DNA of 64,000 bases from Limnohabitans kasalickyi (GTDB lineage: Bacteria; Pseudomonadota; Gammaproteobacteria; Burkholderiales; Burkholderiaceae_C): the NCBI GenBank assembly GCA_965234325.1, contig OZ248407.1, positions 1,178,001-1,242,000 on the forward strand, read 5' to 3'. Shown piece after piece: positions 22,301 through 28,300 of this stretch (positions are counted from its first letter, which is position 1; each line of letters begins with the position of its first letter). Under the pieces are notes generated by a model that was given only the letters and a program-made list of their open reading frames with translations, did no database searches and was not told where the DNA came from. The position numbers were made by a program, and so were the translations under genes.

Positions 22301-25300
22301 CCACTCAGACCGGTCACGCCCAATGCGGCGTATTGGGCGGCGGTGGGTGCAGTGGTAGCGGTGGAAGCACCGCCATCGGCTGCGGCCAACACAGCGGTGT
22401 AGGCGTCCACCACAGTTTGCAGTTGCGCAGCCGTACCCGTGGCGCTGGCGGGCAAGGCGGCCAAAGCGCTGTTGATGGCGCTGAGGTTGGCTGCGTTCAC
22501 ACCGGTCACACCCGCAGCCGCAAAGCTGGACAAGATTGGAGCGGTATTTGAGCCGTCGTAGTTGGCGAGGGTGGAAAGCGCTTCGGCTTTGGCCACGAGG
22601 GCTTGCAGTTCGGCCAAGGTGTCAACGCCCGAGCCGTCATCGGCGGTGGCTGCCAACAAGGCTTGCACGGTGATGAGGTTGTCAGCGGTGGTGCCTGTGA
22701 TGCCCAGTGCGCTCAGTTGCTGCAGCGACACGCTGGCGCCGGAGGCAGCTGCGGCCAGCACAGCGGTGTAGGCACTGACCACGCTTTGCAGGTCGGCGCT
22801 TGTGGCAGTTGCTGTGGCGGGCAAATCGGCCAGGGCGCTGTTGATGGCGCTGAGGTTGGCAGCGTTCACACCGGTCACGCCAGCGGCCGCATAGTCGGCG
22901 GTGGTGGGCACGGTGTTGCTGCTGGTGTAGGCACTGAGGGTGTACACCGCGGCGGCTTGGGTGACCAGGGCCTGAATTTCTGCCCATGTGTCGACGCCTG
23001 TGCCGTTGTCGGCTGTGGCGGATATGAGCGCTTGCACGGTGGCCAGGTTGTCTGCGGTCACGCCCGTGATGCCCAGCGCCTGTAACTGCGCCTGGGTCAC
23101 GCTGCCACCCGTGGCGGCAGCAAACACGGCGGTGTAGGCGTTGACCACGGTTTGCAGTTGGGCAGCAGAAGCCGTCGCATTGGCCGGTAAGGTGGCCAGA
23201 GCGCTGTTGATGGCGCTGAGGTTGTCTGTACTCACACCGGTCACGCCGGCAGCCTCATAGTCTGCCGTGGTGGGCACGGCGTTGCTGCCTGTGTAGGCGC
23301 TGAGGGTATGGAGCGCAGCAGCTTGCGTGACCAGGGCTTGGATTTCGTCCCGTGTGTCGAGGCCGGCGCCATCATCGGCTGTGCCTGCCAGTGCGGCTTG
23401 CACCGCGGCCAAGTTGTCGGCGGTCACGCCTTTGATGCCCAAGGCTTGCAACTGGTCCAACGAAACGCTGCCGCCCGAAGCAGCAGCCACCACGGCCGAT
23501 GCGGCGTTGGCCAGGGCTTGAATTTCTGCCACGGTGTCCACGTCGGCACGGCTCAGGCTGCCGATCAGGTTGCCCAGCAAACTGGCTGTAGCCGCGGCGC
23601 TGTTGCCGCTCAGGCCCGTCACACCCAAGGCGGCGAATTGCGCGGCGGTGGGCACTGTGTTGGCAGTGCGGTCGGCCAAGGCCAGTACGGCGCTGTATGC
23701 GTCGACCACGGTTTGCAAGTCGGCAGGCGTGCCCGTGGCGCTGGCGGGCAAAGTGGCCAAGGCGCTGTTGATGGCGCTCAGGTTGTCGTCGTTAACACCG
23801 CTGAGGCCTGCGGCTGTGAAGTCAGCGCTGGTGGGCTCGATGTTGGTGCCGGTGTAGGTGCTGAGAATAAAGATGGCTTTGGCCGTGTTCGCCAAGGCTT
23901 GAATTTCGGCCAGGCTATCTACGCCGGTGCCGTCGTCGGCCGTTGCAGCCAAGAGGGCTTGCACCGTGGCCAGGTTGTCGTCGGTGACGCCAGTGATGCC
24001 CAGCGCTTTGAGTTGGGCCAAGCTGATGGGTGACCCTGAAGCTGCAGACACCACGGCTGCAGCTGCGTTGGCGAGCGTTTGCAGTTCGGCCACGGTGTCC
24101 ACGTCGGCGGCGGTCAGGCCATCGATCAGATTCCCCAGCAAGCTGGCTGTGGCGCTGGCGGTGTCGCCTGTCAGGCCAGTCACGCCCAAGGCGGCGTACT
24201 GTGCAGCGGTGGGCGCGATGGTGACGTTGCCCGACACACCATCGGCAGCGGCCAACACAGCGGCGTAGGCCTCGACCACCGATTGCAGGTCTGCAGCGCT
24301 GTCTTTGTTGGCGTTGGGCAAACCGGCCACAGCGTTGTTGATGGCATCGAGGTTGTTGGCATCCACACCGGTCACGCCAGCGCTGCTGTAGTCGGCAGCC
24401 GAAGGTGCGTTGGTGGTGCCGTTGTAATTGCTGATGGTGGTCAATGCTGGGACCCCGTTGACCACGCAGCTGTTAACCAAGGCTTGCAAGGCGCTCAGAG
24501 TGGCCACGCCCGAGCCGCTGTCGTCCGTTGCCGCCAAAGCGGTGTTGACGGCGGTGATGTCCACATTGGCGGCGTTGATGCCCAAGGCTTGCAATTGGGC
24601 CAGGGTGATGCTGCCGCCGGCTGCTGCGGTCACCACTGCGGCAACGGCATTGGCCAAGGCTTGCAGTTCGGCCACGGTGTCCACGTCAGCAGGCGTAAGT
24701 CCACCGATTAGGCTGCCCATCAGCGATGCTGCTGAGCTGCTTGCGGCGTTGCTGGCCCCCGAGAAAGTGATGCCCAAGGCGGCAAATTGTGCAGCTGTGG
24801 GTACTGTGGTGGAGGTGTTGTCAGCAGCGGACAGCACAGCAGCATAGGCGTCGACCACGGTTTGCAGCTGGACGGCTGTGCCGGTAGCGCTGGCGGGCAA
24901 GGCGGCCAGCGCGCTGTTGATGGCGCTCAGGTTGCCAGCGGTGACGCCGGTGATGCCTGCGGCCGCATAGTCAGCAGGGTCAGGTTCGGTGTTGGTGCCG
25001 GTGTAGGTGCTGAGGGTGAAGACGGCGGCGGCTTTGCTCACCAGGGTCTGGATTTCTGCGTGGGTGTCTACGCCAGTGCCGTCGTCGGCAGTAGCAGCCA
25101 ACAGGGCTTGCACAGTCGCAAGGTTATCGGCGGTGACGCCTTTGATGCCCAGGACTTTGAATTGGTCTTGCGTGACACTGCCACCCGAAGCAGCGGCCAC
25201 CACGGCTGAAGCAGCATTGGCCAAGCTTTGCAGTTCGGCCAAGGTGTCCACATCGGCGCTAGGGAGACCGTCGATCAAGTTTCCTAGCAAGTTGGCCGTT

Positions 25301-28300
25301 GCGGTGGCGGTGTTGCCACTCAGACCGGTCACGCCCAATGCGGCGTATTGGGCGGCGGTGGGTGCAGTGGTAGCGGTGGAAGCACCGCCATCGGCTGCGG
25401 CCAACACAGCGGTGTAGGCGTCCACAACAGTTTGCAGTTGCGCAGCCGTACCCGTGGCGCTGGCGGGCAAGGCGGCCAAAGCACTGTTGATGGCGCTAAG
25501 GTTCTCCGCGTTCACACCAGTCACACCTGCAGCCGCAAAGCTGGACAAGATTGGAGCGGTGTTGGAGCCGTCGTATTTGGCCAGGGTGGAGAGCGCTTCG
25601 GCTTTGGCCACGAGGGCTTGCAGTTCGGCCAAGGTGTCAACACCCGAGCCGTCATCGGCGGTGGCTGCCAACAAGGCTTGCACGTTGCTGAGGTTGTCAG
25701 CGGTGGTGCCTGTGATGCCCAGTGCGTTCAGTTGCTCCAGAGACACGCTGGCGCCGGATGCTGCTGCGGCCATCACAGCGGTGTAGGCACTGACCACGCT
25801 TTGTAGGTCGGCACTTGTGGCAGTTGCGGTGGCGGGCAAATCGGCCAGGGCGCTGTTGATAGCGCTGAGGTTGGCAGAGTTCACACCGGTCACGCCGGCG
25901 GCCACATAGTCGGCCGTGGTGGGCACGGTGTTGCTGCCGTTGTAGGCACTGAGGGTGTAAACGGCAACAGCTTGCGTAACCAATGCTTGGATTTCGGCCA
26001 GTGTGTCAAGGCCTGAGCCATCATCGGCCGTGGCAGCCAGCAAGGCTTGCACCGTGGCCAGGTTGTCAGCAGTGACGCCTGCAATGCCCAAGGCTTTGAG
26101 TTGGGCCAAGTTGATAGCCGTGCCAGACGCTGCAGCCACCACGGCGGCGGCGGCGTTGGCCAGTGCTTGAATTTCTGCCACGGTGTCCACGTCGGCACGG
26201 CTCAGGCTACCCATTAGGTTGCCCAGCAAACTGGCTGAAGCCGCGGCGCTGTTGCCGCTCAGGCCCGTCACACCCAATGTGGCGTATTGCTCTGCCGTGG
26301 GTGCTGTGGGGGATGTGCGGTCGGCCACGGCCAGAACGGCGCTGTATGCGTCGACCACGGTTTGCAAGTCGGCAGGTGTGCTGGTGGCGCTGGCGGGCAA
26401 GGTGGCCAAGGCGCTGTTGATAGCGCCAAGGTTGTTGACAGTCACGCCGTTCACACCGGCGGCGCTGAAGTCGCCGGCTTGGGGCTCGGTGTTAATTCCG
26501 TTGTAGTCGCTGAGTGTGAAAACAGCTGCGCCTTTGTTGGCCAAGGCCTGGATTTCGGCCAAGCTGTCCACGCCGGTGCCGTCGTCTGCGGTCGCAGCCA
26601 GCATGGCTTGCACAGTAGCCAGGTTGTCGGCGGTGACGCCAGTGATGCCCAGCGCTTTGAGTTGGGCCAAGCTGATGGGTGAGCCTGAAGCTGCAGACAC
26701 CACGGCTGCAGCTGCGTTGGCGAGCGTTTGCAGTTCGGCCACGGTGTCCACGTCGGCGGCGGACAGACCGTCGATCAGATTCCCCAGCAAGCTGGCTGTG
26801 GCGCTGGCGGTGTCGCCTGTCAGGCCAGTGACGCCCAAGGCGGCGTACTGTGCAGCGGTGGGCGCTGTGGTGACGTTGCCCGCCACACCATCAGCAGCGG
26901 CCAACACAGCTGCATAAGCCTGAACCACCGATTGCAGTTCTGCGGCGCTGTCTTTGTCTGCGTTGGGCAGACCGGCCACAGCGTTGTTGATGGCATCGAG
27001 GTTGTTGGCATTCACACCGGTCACGCCAGCGCTGGTGTAGTCGGCCGCCGAAGGTGCGTTGGTGGTGCCGTTGTAGTTGCTGATGGTGTTCAAAGCGCCG
27101 CTGTTGGACGCTAGGCTGTTGCCCACCAGAGTTTGCAAGGCACTCAAGCTGGCTACGGCAGAACCGTCGTCGGCGGTGGCTGCCAAAGCTGTTTGAACGG
27201 CCGTGATGTCGGCATGGGTGACATCCAGGCCCAGTGCCAGCAACTGGGCTAACGTGACACTGCCACCGGCAGCAGCGGCAACGACCGCAGTGGCTGCATC
27301 GGCCAGCGATTGCAGTTCAGCCACGGTGTCGACGTCGGCAGGCGCAAGCTCAGCGATCAGGCTGCTCAAAAGCGATGCTGCCGAAGTGGTGGCAGCATTG
27401 CTAGCCCCCGAGACTGTGACGCCCAAGGCAGCGAACTGAGCGGCGGTGGGTGCGGTGCTGGAGGTGCCATCGGCTGCAGCCAGCACGGCGGTGTAGGCTT
27501 CGACCACGGTTTGCAGTTGGGCAGGTGTACCGGTGGCGCTAGCGGGCAAGGCGGCCAGTGCGCTGTTGATGGCGCTCAGGTTGCCAGCGGTCACGCCGGT
27601 GATACCTGCGGCCGCGTAGTCGGCAGCATCAGGTTCGGTGTTGGTGCCGCTGTAGTTGCTGAGGGTGAAGACAGCGGCGGCTTTGTTGGCCAGGGCCTGG
27701 ATTTCGGCCAAGCTGTCGACGCCAGTGCCGCTGTCGTCCGTGGCAGCCAGCAGGGTTTGCAGGGTGGCCAGGTTGTCGGCGGTCACGCCAGAGATACCCA
27801 AGGCTTGCAGTTGGGCCAAGCTGATGGCCGTGCCAGAAGCTGCTGCCACCACAGCGATTGCGGCGTTAGCCAAGCCTTGCAGTTCAGCAATGGTGTCCAC
27901 ATCGGCGCTGGTGAGGCCGTCGATCAAGTTTCCAAGCAAGTTGGCCGTGGCACTGGCGGTGTTGCCACTCAGGCCGGTCAGGCCCAATGCAGCGTATTGC
28001 GCGGCGGTGGGTGCCGTGGTGGTGGAAGCACCGCCATCGGCTGCGGCCAGCACAGCGGTATACGCATTGACCACAGTTTGCAAATCAGCGGGTGAGCCGG
28101 TTGCTGTGTCGGGCAAGCTGGCCAAAGCGCTGTTGATGGCGCTGAGGTTGGCAGCGTTCACACCGGTCACACCTGGTGCGGTGAAGTTGGCCAAAACCGG
28201 GGCGGTGGTGGTGCCGTCGTATTGAGCCACGGTGTAAAGCGCTGCGGCTTTGGTCACGAGAGCTTGGAGTTCGGCCAAAGTGTCGACACCCGAGGCGTCA

